Position numbers and translations under genes: made by a program. Positions 24,351 to 35,440 of a stretch of 64,000 nucleotides of DNA are shown in pieces. The stretch is from Nemertoderma westbladi. Taxonomy: Eukaryota > Xenacoelomorpha > Nemertodermatida > Nemertodermatidae. Within the stretch, counting starts at the first letter, position 1. Every line of letters begins with the position of its first letter. The DNA lies in contig JAUCBJ010008787.1 in assembly GCA_032718475.1 (NCBI GenBank), forward strand, positions 1 to 64,000, read 5' to 3'. Below the pieces are notes generated by a model. That model had not been told where the DNA came from. It searched no databases and saw only the letters and a list, made by a program, of their open reading frames with translations.

Positions 24351-24919
24351 CTAGATAGTCTACAAATGGGGATGCAGCATTGCTTTTGTATAATAGCAAG
24401 GATAGTAGAGGGTCGTCTGTAGTGTCTCCATCTCCCTCTAAAATGCGTTTTATTAGCTTGGCAGTTCTGGTTTGGATGACAGAAGTAATGGTTGGACGAC
24501 CGAGTTCTATATAAACAAGTTCACTAGGTGTGGAGGGTTTTAGACCAAGTATAGTTTTTAGGATTTTCCTATATTGAATTTCCAATCTAGAGAAGTTGAT
24601 GTTGCCCCAGGGTTCGCAATTGTATAATATTCCATTTGTGAGACATGCATCAAGGACTTTTTCTTTGACTTTTAGGGGGGCGTTGACATTTTCTCTGAGA
24701 AATGTGTAGAATTTTATGAAGTGCTTCTGTCTTTGTTTGATGTCGAGCATAAACATGTCTGCGAGTTTACCGGAAGCGCAGAGTGTGGAACCAAGATAAA
24801 CTTCGGCTGGAGATTGATAGATGCGACCGCATTGTAAAGTGAAAGGGTTGGTTTGATTGAATGGAATTTTATTTAGGGCCAGTACAGCACATTTTTTAGG
24901 GTTGAGTTTAATGTAATTA
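24340..24919 (-). pseudogene. LINE RT C-terminal part (downstream piece of a split LINE)
   Basis: The frame begins YIKLNPKKCAVLALNK (the RT segment right after the YADD strand) and continues with VYLGSTL, NGILYNCEPWGN and LEIQYRKILKTILGL, typical of CR1/L2-like C-terminal regions. It is the second half of the LINE whose first half lies at 28519-29135; the family B element at 24920-28518 separates them. Confidence 0.8.
24909..24919. repeat. target-site duplication, copy 1
   Basis: TAATGTAATTA, identical to 28519-28529, brackets the family B LINE. Confidence 0.85.
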
Positions 24920-24931
24920 CTACTACTACTA

Positions 24932-26752
24932 CTAGGTCGAGCGAACTCGGACAGTGGAAATGAGATCCTTCCAGGCTTCCCGATTCTCCATAGTTGTCGC
25001 AATTTCGTTTCTCCTAAGTTCAGTATCCCTTTCAAGTTGATCTATATTATCCCTTTCAAGTTGTTCTATATTATCCCTTTCAAGTTGATCTATATATGTT
25101 ATGGCCGGTCGTCCACGACTACGCTTTCCATGAGTTGGTTGCAAGAAAAGTAGATCTGGTATGACCTCGTCTTTACTTCTCCAGCAGTGCCCACTGAATC
25201 TTAATCTGCGTTCACGGAGGGTGGTTGATACAGGTGGTATTGTACCATAAAGCTCGGCGTTTGTCATGTGTTGTCTCCAGCTGATGTTTAGGGCTGCCCT
25301 TAGTAGTCTTGTGTAGCAACCATCAATTCGTTGTTCAAGTGATTTAGTCAGTGTCCAGGTCTCACCCCCATATAAAAATACACTTTCCACTGTGGCTCGA
25401 AAGAACTTAGTCTTCAGGTGCCTGGAGAGATCTGATTTCCAGATGGTATCCATTTTTGATAGAGCTACCCAAGCCTTTGCTTTCCTAACTTCTATGTCCT
25501 TTTTGCTACTCTCTATCCATGATCCAAGGTTCTGGAAGTCATTGACCTTCCTTAGTTGATTATTATCAATGGTTGTCAAGTTTCCATCAACATTAAAGGT
25601 CATGAATTCGGTCTTTGTAGCATTTATATGCAATCCAACCTCCTTAGCAGCCCTCTCCACTTTATTTAGTAGAAGCTGTGCATCTGCTAGGGTATTAGAG
25701 AGCAGGGCGATGTCATCCGCAAAATCGGTATCTGTGACTGTAGTTGCCGGATATCTACTACTTCTGCGTTCTTGAAGTGTGAATCCCAGGTCTTCACCCT
25801 TTGTGGCCGTCCTCATTGCGTAATCCAGCACAATTACAAATAGTAATGGTGCTAATGTGTCACCTTGCAGTACGCCAGCCAGGATTGAGAAAAACTCAGT
25901 TTCACCATCTGGTGAGAGTACCTGCGCTTCTGTGTCACAATATAACAATCCAATGCCAGCAACAATTACTTCTGGTATTCCATAAGCTCTTAGGATTTCA
26001 AGCATTTTACCTCTATGGATGGAGTCGAATGCCTTCTTGAAGTCCACAAAAGTCATGACAGCGGGGAGATTCTTTGACTTAATTCCTTCAATCAGTCTCC
26101 GTAGTGCAAGTATCTGAGCTATTGTTGATCTACTTGGTCGAAATCCGTTTTGGCTCTTACGCAGTAGTTTCTCTATGTGAGGCCTAATCCTATATAGAAT
26201 CATTTTATTGTATATTTTGGCAGCTACCCCAAGCAGACAGATCCCACGATAGTTTGTTGGTATGCCGAGGTCTCCTTTCTTGGGGAGAGGCTTTAGTTGA
26301 CCTTTAGTCCAAATTGGTGGTGGCTTTTCCCCTTTTAACATCCGGTTGCAAACATTCAATAATGGTCTGTTTAGCACTCCGGTTTTCCATACCACTGCTG
26401 GGATTTCATCTAATCCACTCGCTTTATTATTGGACATGCTTTTAATGCTTCTTTGGAGTTCGGCAGGTGTGAAGTCCCCTGTTTCTATAGGTAGTGTCTT
26501 GTCATATATTTTCCTTGTAGGGCTGACCTCGATGTTTGGTGGCTGTCCAAGCAAGTTGCTGAAGTGATTTTTCCACTTCCCAACACGTTCTTCAGGACTA
26601 TCGGCTTTGAGGCGCCCCTTTGCACAACTTTTCTGACCAGATACCTTATATACAGTTTGCCAGGTAAGTCTTGATTGTTGCTGTATGTGAGCAGTTGTAA
26701 TTGCTTCAGTTTTATCCTGTATGTACTTTTCCTGGCTGATGTTGTAGGCCAA
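24932..26752 (-). pseudogene. family B LINE reverse transcriptase
   Basis: The long open frame starts in the linker (TAHIQQQSRLTWQTVYKVSG), then LKADSPEERVGKWKNHF, NNKASGLDEIPAVVWKTG and KPLPKKGDLGIPTNYRGICL. Next come NGFRPSRSTIAQILALRRLI, MTFVDFKKAFDSIHR, GVLQGDTLAPLLF and the intact catalytic box TDFADDIALLSNT. The C-terminal region has FLYGGETWTLT, CYTRLLRAALNISW and RLRFSGHCWRSKDE. Near the C-terminus QLERDNI is present in three near-copies that the related copy at 30.4 kb lacks. RT itself looks intact; the upstream frames are broken. Confidence 0.9.
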
Positions 26753-26976
26753 TTTAAGATCGTCCTTAGCTTTCTCAACCTTGTTAATGTTTTTGGTTGT
26801 TCGGTTTTAACTTTGTAGGCTATTTTAAGATCTTCTCTCTTACAAGTAACCTCAGAGTTTTGACATGGCACATATTGTTTTCGTTTGGGTTTCAGGGGGA
26901 TATGCCTCTTAGCTGATTCCTTGTGGGCTGTTATTATATTCTGGTATATTGAATTGGTGGATTGGTCTTCATCCAT
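26485..26976 (-). pseudogene. family B LINE linker segment (shifted frame)
   Basis: Frame with MDEDQSTNSIYQNIITAHKE and AKRHIPLKPKRKQYVPC, the basic linker between endonuclease and RT. It is out of frame with both the endonuclease (upstream) and the main RT frame (downstream), showing two indels, one near 27000 and one near 26770. Confidence 0.7.
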
Positions 26977-27026
26977 TGACTGAAGTGCTTCAAAGCAGTT
27001 TTGAACTTCTACTGTATAAGCATCCT

Positions 27027-28151
27027 TTACAGCATTGCAGTTCTGAGTTTTTCCCAGTCATATTTGATTTGTTTGCTTGTCCTGGGTTTGCTGGCTCTCA
27101 AACTGAGTCTGATCTCTGCAGTCACAATTCTGTGGTCCGAACCAAATAGGTTGAATGAGCTGTATGCCTCGCAGTTGATCATGCTGTTTCTCCACTTTTT
27201 GTTTATGAGGATGTAATCCAGTTGTGCTTTGGTTCCATTAGGGTATTGAAAGGTCCATAGCTTCCCCTTACTCTTTTCGAATGTGTTGTTTGTTGGTATC
27301 AATTCACATTCTTCCATTAGGTCTAAAAGTAAGTACCCATTTCTGTTAGAACTGGTGTTATAGGTGTAACCCTTGATGTCTTCTGGGCCAATTTGGGCAT
27401 TCAGGTCACCAGCAATTACTTTAACATTGTGTTTCGGAATGTCCTTTATAAGTCCAGTCAGTTCTTCATAAAACTTGACTGCTTGTTCTGGCTCTGAGGC
27501 ATTGGTTGGACTGTAGCAACATATAACTGTTGCCTTGGGATTCCCATCAAATGTTGCGATCATAACCCTGGAATTTATAGATTCGATGTTGTTTAGGGTC
27601 TTAAGTGCAAATGGGCTTAGCAGAATTCCTACTCCACCAATTGATGCATTGGCCGAGTTTCTTACTGCTGAGCTTGTTACTAACGTCCATCCATTTCCAA
27701 TGTCATTGTACTTCATGGCAGTGTCTTCATGACAAATCCGATGTTATTGGATGCAGATGATGTCGATGTTATATTCCATTGCCAGAGCGACCATGTCACC
27801 CTGTTTGCTATGTGCTTTCAGCGTGTGTGCGTTCATTGTAGCAATCTTTAGTGTCTTTTTACATTTCAACAGGTTGGTTCTTCTTTCTTCTCGGTCTTCT
27901 GTTCCAGTAGCCAATTTATCGACCCCAGCCTGGTGTACCACTGGGGGACGCGGTCCTTGTTGACCCGGGCGACGACCGAGCCGGTATTTCTCCTGAGGGT
28001 TCTCATACTCATATCTTTCAGTTGCGGGAGTAAACCGCTTGTGGTCGCAACTCCTACAAGCGTCTTCGCAGTAGATCGCCGTTGGTTGATTACCTTCCGC
28101 CGACCTTGTCAGCATGTCTAGCCATTGGTTGATTACCTTCCGCCTATCCAT
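27027..28151 (-). pseudogene. family B LINE AP endonuclease
   Basis: Exonuclease/endonuclease/phosphatase-type domain that nicks target DNA. The N-terminal strand is KIATMNAHTL, followed by NIDIICIQ. A TAA at 27744-27746 sits where relatives have the catalytic Glu (CIQE), in the same frame as the remainder. Then come VIAGDLNAQIG, GTKAQLDYILINKKW and the SDHRIV active-site motif (FGSDHRIVTAE). The stop both truncates the protein and removes the catalytic Glu. The first 60 codons of the 28151 frame show no domain I recognise. Confidence 0.85.
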
Positions 28152-28518
28152 GGCCTACAGCCCTGCTGCCGACTGTAGGGGTCCTTTTGTTACACCCTGA
28201 ACCAAGTGTGCGTTACTGGTTACCTAACACTGGTAGAGGAGCATCCAGTATAGACAGGGGGGGGCGTGTATCATCTCTAATGCAGATGCGTATCAAGCCT
28301 TTGCCTTCAATGGTGCCCTAGGCGCTATAGCCCTCAATGACTTATTTAGTTGACGGAGCTGAACCAACCCACTCTTGATCAACTAAATAATGAATAGGCT
28401 ATGCTTATCGGGCCTGCCCTACTGGGCTGGCAGCTACAGGTAGTACCACATTACTGCCATAGTGGTAGCAGGATCTGGGGACCTGACGTGACTAGATGCA
28501 GAATGTAATAATAACGTA

Positions 28519-28529
28519 TAATGTAATTA
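28519..28529. repeat. target-site duplication, copy 2
   Basis: TAATGTAATTA, matching 24909-24919. Confidence 0.85.
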
Positions 28530-29135
28530 TCGTTGCAGTATGTTTCCAGAGCCATAAGCTTATTTTCCGCGGACTGACGGTTGGATGCTAATAACAGTGT
28601 GTCATCGGCGTGAATTAATATATGGGTATTGTTGATGATTTCCTCAGAGTGAAATCTTTTGAATATAGCAATGAGTCCAATTGTGTAGAGTATAAAAAGA
28701 ATATGACTAGGCGGGGCGGGGCGCCTTGCTTTATTCCACTAAGGAGCATGAAAATTTCCGAAAAATCGCCATTGTGGTGAGTGGCTGCAGTCGTGTTAGT
28801 GTACATAGCCTTTAGTGCAGTGAGTAATACGATGCCACATCCAAGTTTCGCTAATTTTGTGAATAGAATTCGACGACTTATTTTGTAAAATGCGGAAGAA
28901 AAATCGGTTAGTATTACGTATAAATCTTGTTTACATTGCTTTGCGACGACTAGAAGGATACGTACTGAAAGCACATGTAAAATACAACTGCGACCTTGTT
29001 GGAATGCTGTTTGTGCTTTGGGGATACGAAACCAGTTGGTTATTCTGGTACAGAGAATGGCGTCATATAGTTTGGATAGTAATGGAAGCAATGATATTCC
29101 CCCTGTAATTTCCCCTCTTTTGGTAATCCATTAGT
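28519..29135 (-). pseudogene. LINE RT N-terminal/central part (upstream piece of split LINE)
   Basis: The frame at 28615-29091 has LLPLLSKLYDAIL, AQTAFQQGRSCILHV and VILTDFSSAFYKISR. After a frameshift near 28620 comes the catalytic HADDTLLLASN, ending at 28519 in CND-N-Y. The continuation of the same RT lies at 24340-24919 on the far side of the family B insertion. 5'-truncated near 29135. Confidence 0.8.
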
Positions 29136-29710
29136 AAGCTATACCAACAAGAAGGATAGGCTTCTAAACACCTCTAAAGATTAAGTTAAATAAACATAAT
29201 ATGTATGGAAGTAACATTCTTTATGATCGATGTCAAAATGGTTCTCAAAGTGCTCTGAAGTATTTAGTTTATTTATCTAGTGTATTTGCGGTTACCGGCA
29301 ATGCAGAGGATTCCGGATTTGCACTGAATCGATGTAACTTGCCCTTATAATCTATTTTCTTCCATAAAAGTCTTGAATCTTATTCCTTTAAGCATTCAGT
29401 CCAAGTTTTGAGTTCGTTATTTGACCAGTTACTTTACAGCAACAAAATGTCATATATTTTCTTACAGAATATAGGATTAGCTTTTGTGCAGTATAATACC
29501 GGTATCATTTAGGGTATGGTGGTTAGGTTACGGTAAGGGTGCATACCTTTATGTGGAGCAAATTTAATATATTTGTGTTTTTTGTTTATGTTGTTGTTGT
29601 TTGTATGTATTGTTTTGTGGTTTTTGATGGCATGGGTTAGTCCTGATACTATGTTTTTTGTTAGTTTGTGGGGTATATTATTTATTATTATTATTATAAT
29701 ATTATTATTC
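29136..29710. other. no gene; T/GT-rich then ATT-rich
   Basis: Non-coding. 29570-29640 is GTTTGT-rich and 29675-29708 is an imperfect (ATT)n run immediately before the second family B copy. Confidence 0.5.
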
Positions 29711-30453
29711 AATACCGACTTTGCGGATGACATCGCCCTGCTCTCTAATACGCTAGCAGATGCACAGCTTCTACTAAATAAAGTGGAGAGGGCTGCTAAG
29801 GAGGTTGGATTGCATATAAATGCTACAAAGACCGAATTCATGACCTTTAATTTTGATGGAAACTTGACAACCATTGATAATAATCAACTAAGGAAGGTCG
29901 ATGACTTCCAGTACCTTGGATCATGGATAGAGAGTAGCAAAAAGGACATAGAAGTTAGGAAAGCAAAGGCTTGGGTAGCTCTATCAAAAATAGATACCAT
30001 CTGGAAATCAGATCTCTCCAGGCACCTGAAGACTAAGTTCTTTCGAGCCACAGTGGAAAGTGTATTTTTATACTGGGGTGAGACCTGGCTAAATCACTTG
30101 AACAACGAATTGATGGTTGCTACACAAGACTACTAAGGGCAGCCCTAAACATCAGCTGGAGACAACACATGACAAACACCGAGCTTTATGGTACAATACC
30201 ACCTGTATCAACCACCCTCCGTGAACGCAGATTAAGATTCAGTGGGCACTGCTGGCGAAGTAAAGACGAGGTCATACCAGATCTACTTCTCTGGCAACCA
30301 ACTCATGGAAAGCGTAGTCGTGGACGACCGGCCATAACATATATAGATCAACTTGAAATGGATACTGAACTTGGGAGAAACGAAATTGCGACAACTATGG
30401 AGAATCGGGAAGCCTGGAATGATCTCATTTCCACTGTCCGAGTTCGCCCGACC

Positions 30454-30497
<44 letters not shown>

Positions 30498-30500
30498 ATA
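29711..30500 (+). mobile_element. LINE family B copy, 5'-truncated
   Basis: Begins at the RT catalytic strand (TDFADDIALLSNTLADAQ) and is nearly identical, on the opposite strand, to 24920-25720. A 7-bp deletion near 30090 (ACACTGA missing after GACCTGG) shifts the frame; the frame resumes with TNTELYGTIPPVSTTLRERR and ends ISTVRVRPT. The 3' tail is (TAG)n at 30452-30496. Confidence 0.9.
30452..30496 (+). repeat. (TAG)n microsatellite tail of LINE
   Basis: About 14 TAG triplets at the LINE 3' end, expanded relative to about 5 in the 24.9-kb copy. Confidence 0.9.
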
Positions 30501-31334
30501 GTATTATTATTATTTATTAATATCATGAATAATTAACGCACATAAATGAGAATGACTATTTGTTTAACAACATTTTTTTAGTTATGGTTTCTTCTTACAA
30601 TTCTAAAATACGGCGCAGACAAAGGCAAACAAGCAAGCTTATATATTGCCGTCATACTACAACGCATACAGCCGAACCCCACAGTTTAAGACTCTAGGTT
30701 TTACCTGTTTAGTTTATATATATATACAATAGCCCCCTGTGAGTCAGTATGTCGCGTGCAATCTTTAATTAACAATTCCATGGATAACGAAACGTCATCT
30801 TATAAGTTTGTGGTTTCACTCCACATGCCATAGGTGATCTCCATAGGCCCCTTTCACAAAATAAACTCGACGTTTAACTGCTATACTTTTTCACAAAGCT
30901 CGACCTATTGGATCTAAAATATCAATTCATTCCAATAGCTTCCATTGCTGTACATTTATTCCAATGGAACGCAATCCCCCAGCCAAATAAACTTCTCCTA
31001 TATTGTGAACTATTTGTGAAAGAATTTCGCTAAAATGTTGATCCAGGCTGTCATCCGATATTTGGGTGAATCACTGATTGGTAAAACTAAATTAAAAATT
31101 TGTAAAATACTAAAAACTAAATTGGAACATCATCATTTGATCGTCCTTTCTCACGTTTATATTATTGGAAATATCCCTAGTTGTGCACCTTTGTACAGTT
31201 TTTAAATAGCGAAGCTGATCGTCACTATCTGATGTATCGGGGTCATGCCGACATTACTGCCTCAGTATTTTGCGAACCACAATATGTAGAATAACAGTAC
31301 CGCTGTACCTAGTACCTACAGTGCTACTACTACA
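30501..31334. other. no gene seen
   Basis: AT-rich non-coding DNA with ATT-rich simple sequence at the left edge. Confidence 0.5.
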
Positions 31335-33032
31335 AGGATCAGCATGCTGCATTGCAGCTGCATTATATATATATATTACATATATATTAAGAATGATGTG
31401 CCAGCTTGTCGTCAAAATTGTGCCGCCTCAACACCCTATCACCCATGACATTTGCTAGATCATCCGCATTTTCAAGGCCAGTGTCCATTAAGATGCGTCC
31501 CAAGAAAGTCATGGGCTGTCCACCATGCTTATTCACTCCATGAGGCCTCTAAAGCACAAGAGTATGCACTGGCTGGTTATCACGCCAAAAGCAATGTCCT
31601 GCAAAGCGGAGGCGACTTTGTTCTAGTGACAAGCTTGAGGGACCAATGAGACACCCTCAATATTATATAGTGTCTGGTTGGAGATGTATGCATTGTACTT
31701 GAATTGAATGAATTGAATTGAACTCTCTTTTTTATTAAAATTATAAAAACATATAAGTAACGAAATTAACAATTTAAATACACTGAAATTGGAACCGCAG
31801 TAATTCACTTGACACAGTGAACCCGGTGTAGCATTCTTGTGAATGTGCCATCCAGAGATTTGGTGTCCTCAGCAGTTAGAGCCCAGCATGGACTCCCATA
31901 GAGGAGTACTGGAACTACTGCTGCTCTAAATAATCGGACCTTAAGTTTCCAATAAATTCTATGTCACTTCCAAATCCTGGAAAGCCCATTCAAGGCTGCC
32001 CATGCCGTTCCCTTATGTATGCGAAGGTCCTCACCTGACTTCCGGATCCATGATCCCCAGTAACATAAGTCGTCTACATGCTCAAGTATACCATCATTCG
32101 AGCTTATGCTCATCCGGTCAGAGACTTGCTGAGGACTTTCAAAGTTAAATGTCAAAATTTTGGTTTTTTTGGAGTTAATAAAAAGAACAACACTAGAAGC
32201 AGCCTATTCCAATGAGCTTGGGAGCCATTGCGCTCCCTCTAGTGATTCTGAGAGTACTCCTAAGTCATCAGCAATGTCTAGATCAGTACTTGGCAGGATT
32301 TCATCGATTTCTGCAGCCAGTAGGGGGGGTTACCATCACCCCATCATCATTGTGATGATCTAAGGACATGCGTAAATCATAGTCAACCACAATTATGAAC
32401 AAGAATGGCGCAAAGTGTGTTGGGGCTCTCTGGAGGACTCACCATAACACTTCGAATGGTTCTGTGTCACCGTCAACAGTACAAATGTTGTCAAACCGTC
32501 GTTAACTAATCCGATTGCTGCAATAATTTCATCAGGAATCCCATATAATAAAAGTATGCTGAACATAGTGAGCGAATCAAAGGCCTTGAAGAAGTCAACA
32601 AAGATAACAGCCAGATGCCTGTCTTTCTTTTTTGATAACTCTTCAATTATCCTTCTATGTGCCAAAATGGGCTCCATGGTCCCACGACCTTTACGAAACC
32701 CATTCTGATTTCCACAGAGCAGTCTCTCAATGGGATCCCTGATGCGATTTAATAGAATTCTATTGAATAGCTTTGCAGCAATCGAGATCAATGAGATACC
32801 CCGAAAAGAACCATAGAGTGTTAGGTTGCCCTTCTTGGGAACTGGCACCAACTTATTTGTTTTCATTTCTTGTGGGACTCTTGTTGTTCGGTACATGTCT
32901 TACTACTGTATGATGGGATAGATGAGCTTTAAACACTCAGGTATTTTAAAGACCTCAGGGGGAACACCATCTACTCCACTGGCACGATTGGTCTTAATGC
33001 TCTTTGCAGCAGCCTTCACTTCTGCAAAGGAG
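31335..33032 (-). mobile_element. LINE family A copy, degenerate
   Basis: Minus-strand copy of family A: 3' UTR near 31335-31400 (expanded by TA repeats), C-terminal RT region, RT, ending 5' at the segment encoding FAEVKAAAK. The frame at 32393-32896 keeps VPKKGNLTLYGSFRGISL and FVDFFKAFDSL. Multiple indels and stops destroy the rest, including the FADD region (ADDLGVL is shifted). Contains a 104-bp insertion at 31703-31806. Confidence 0.88.
31697..31812. mobile_element. 104-bp insertion with 6-bp target duplication
   Basis: Inserted relative to the other family A copies. ACTTGA stands at 31697-31702 and again at 31807-31812; the insert starts with (AATTG)n repeats. On the minus strand it looks like a LINE or SINE tail ending in a pentanucleotide repeat. 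Confidence 0.75.
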
Positions 33033-33180
33033 CCTATTAAACCTATTAACCCTATTAAACCCGGGGGGGGGGGGGGGTGATCAATATGACCCTTCCCGTG
33101 GTTTTTTTGTTATAATTCTGAAACAAACGCAGTGTGGGATCTGAAATATTGTGACTTTTCCTAAAAATCTATTGTCTTCC
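33033..33180. repeat. CCTATTAA repeats and poly-G
   Basis: Three CCTATTAA-type octamers (33033-33060) lead directly into a 15-base poly-G (33063-33077). Confidence 0.75.
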
Positions 33181-33186
33181 TACAGT

Positions 33187-33525
33187 ATCAAGTATCTTAA
33201 ATGTTTCAATAGATTTGTTACAGAACCTACCTGACGCAGCCATACGTGATGCATGATGAAGGTCTCTTAAACGTTTCAATAGATTTGTTTCAGTATCCAA
33301 CATGCTGCTCACGATGGTCTCTTAAACTGTTAAACGTTTCAACAGATTGTTACAGTACTGCAGTACCCCACGTACGTGCAGCATGAAGGTCTCTTAAACG
33401 TTTCAACAGATTGTTTCAGTATTTCACAAACTGCGCGAAGGTCTCACATTCTCAAACGTTTCAATGGATTGATTCAGTATCCAACATAACATGCTGCACG
33501 ATGTCTTCTGAACAGATTCAATTAC
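33187..33525. repeat. degenerate tandem array, 5-6 units of ~60-80 bp
   Basis: Each unit has GGTCTCTTAAACGTTTCAA followed by (C/T)AGATTGTT(T/A)CAGTA and ATGCTGCACGATG-like words; spacing is irregular. Confidence 0.75.
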
Positions 33526-33959
33526 CGGCAGATCGGTACAACAGATTATTCATAGTGTCATGCGCAAATCTGTGAATGCATTACCATTGTCCAGTTGTCA
33601 TCTGGTTTCGTTTTCTTCATGTTTTTTTTAGGCGGTTTGAGGTGGTTTGCAGTGCAGACTTACTTCAAATTCTGATAATATTTATAGACATTCTAGTTTT
33701 CGAAATATACTGTAGTTTTACATAGAACAGTCAGACAGTAGAATATGCAGTAGTAAATGACAGTACACAATGTACAGTGCTTTGGCATATCCCAATCGGG
33801 ATATAGAATATATATATATATATATTTCAACACATAAACCAATGAAGATTATTAGTGCCAACACGATACAGAATAATTAATGCACATGTAGGCCTACAGT
33901 AGTAGTACAGATTCATAAATTCACAAATTAATAATTATTATAATATTGCACGCACATGT
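33526..33959. other. no gene seen
   Basis: Non-coding; includes a short (TA)n run near 33810-33826. Confidence 0.5.
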
Positions 33960-33972
33960 GAAAAATATTAAC

Positions 33973-34841
33973 TTAAACTGATCTGCACTCCAGAATACGC
34001 TCTCTTTGACGAAAAGCATCAAATAAATACCGACCCAGGTTTACCAACTTAGCTTTGTTGCTGTTCCCCCCAAGTAACTCACGGAATTTACCCTCAGTTG
34101 GGGTGTTTAAATAACGCACACTGAAATATTTCTCGCGAATTTCAGTAAAACTATCACACACCAGTAGGAAATGAAATTCATCTTCAATGGCGTTGATATT
34201 GCACAATGGACAAATTCTTGATTCCCTGGGTATCCTGTACCACCTACCCCATTCAATCAGCAGTGCATATGATGAGCATCTAAACCTAAATTAAGAGTCT
34301 CATTAAACCAGTGTGACCACGTAGCATCGATAGATAGTTTTCCAAGCCAAATTTAACTTTCACATAATGTAACCCCTTGGGTGACTGGTCAATCGATCCC
34401 CACCACGCCTGTATAAACTGCGCCTGTAATCTATCTTTCACATTAGAAAGAAACACCATATCATTCCCCACCCCTTGATTATCCCAGGCCCCGCTAAACT
34501 CCAGATTATTTATTAAGTCACGCACAGAAGACGCCCAATTCTTACAATTACTACAAGTATTGATATAATTTAGTTGCATCTCATACGCATGCTTAATAAG
34601 CCTATTATCATTACACTTTCAAGTTTCAGCCAAAACTTTATAATTCTCAAATGCCTATCCAATATAAGCGGAAATACTCCGGATTCCCCATAGACCATAA
34701 AATTGGGAGTCGTCAGTTTAACTCTAAGTTGCCGCTTCAAAAATTTTAATTGCACGCGTTCTGTTTCAACCGACGATTGAAAACCCCACACTTCACTACC
34801 GTACAATAAAATAGGTTTCACTAATGAATTAAACACGTTCG
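33973..34841 (-). pseudogene. family C ORF2 C-terminal region
   Basis: Frames 34570-35004, 34286-34579 and 33973-34206 carry KPILLYGSEVWGF, QLKFLKRQLRVKL and a C-terminal CNINAIEDEFHFLLVCDSF (C-x-x-I-E-D-E-x-H-F-x-x-x-C), the Cys/His cluster typical of the end of many LINE ORF2s. At least two frameshifts separate them. Confidence 0.8.
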
Positions 34842-35440
34842 TGGGGACTTCGAGCAGCACGTAGTCGGCAAGCCTTGGCATACGGTTCATATAGAGCAAA
34901 TGGGGCATGTCTAGTTTGGACCCATATCCCATGCTATAAATGTATTCATTCGATATACAATCATATGTTAATCCGCTAGGTGGTGTCAAATTGTTATTCT
35001 GCAATTTCGTACTTACCAGTGCAGCACTGTACAGCAGTACCGTACCGGTAGGCCTATGTCATTACTTCTGAGTCTCTAGCGGATCCCCAATTAAATGTCG
35101 TAACTTTTCAATTTCGTAAAAGATAGACTTCATGATTCTCTACAGGCCACCAAAATTTCAGCTCAGGAAAATGAGGCCTTCCCGAGAAATTTAACATTTT
35201 CTAAAAACCACATAATCTGTCGTAGCTGACGTCAGACTGCATGATTTTTCACCAAACTTTACAAACTTTCTAAACTTTCTCTCTACTACTTACCTACTAA
35301 GTTTGGTTCAATTCCGAACCAGCGATGCCGAGAAATTCGCGTTCAAACATTTACCAGACGGACGGACAGACAGACGGACATGCCCCATTTGCCCTATATG
35401 AACCGTATGCAAAGGCTCGCCGACTACGTGTCTCGCCCCA
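34842..35440. mobile_element. non-autonomous TIR element (MITE) within LINE
   Basis: About 600 bp with terminal inverted repeats: 34858-34911 and 35377-35430 are reverse complements with 4-5 mismatches (core GACTACGTG ... CATACGGTTCATATAG). They extend outward to TGGGG...CCCCA tips. The interior (35005-35340) has no ORF but contains a GACGGACGGACAGACAGACG patch. It interrupts family C ORF2. The flanks carry an imperfect duplication of about 8 bp (minus strand GAACTGT and GAACGTGT), so the superfamily is uncertain. Confidence 0.8.

Larger units (their letters stand above)
24920..28518 (-). mobile_element. LINE family B, complete insertion (3.6 kb)
   Basis: RTE-like non-LTR retrotransposon: 5' leader (28152-28518), AP endonuclease, linker, RT, then a (TAG)n tail (minus strand) at 24920-24935. 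An 11-bp target duplication marks both ends, so this is a complete integrated copy. A short single-ORF layout and short microsatellite tail fit RTE-type elements (inference). Frame lesions separate the parts. Confidence 0.9.
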
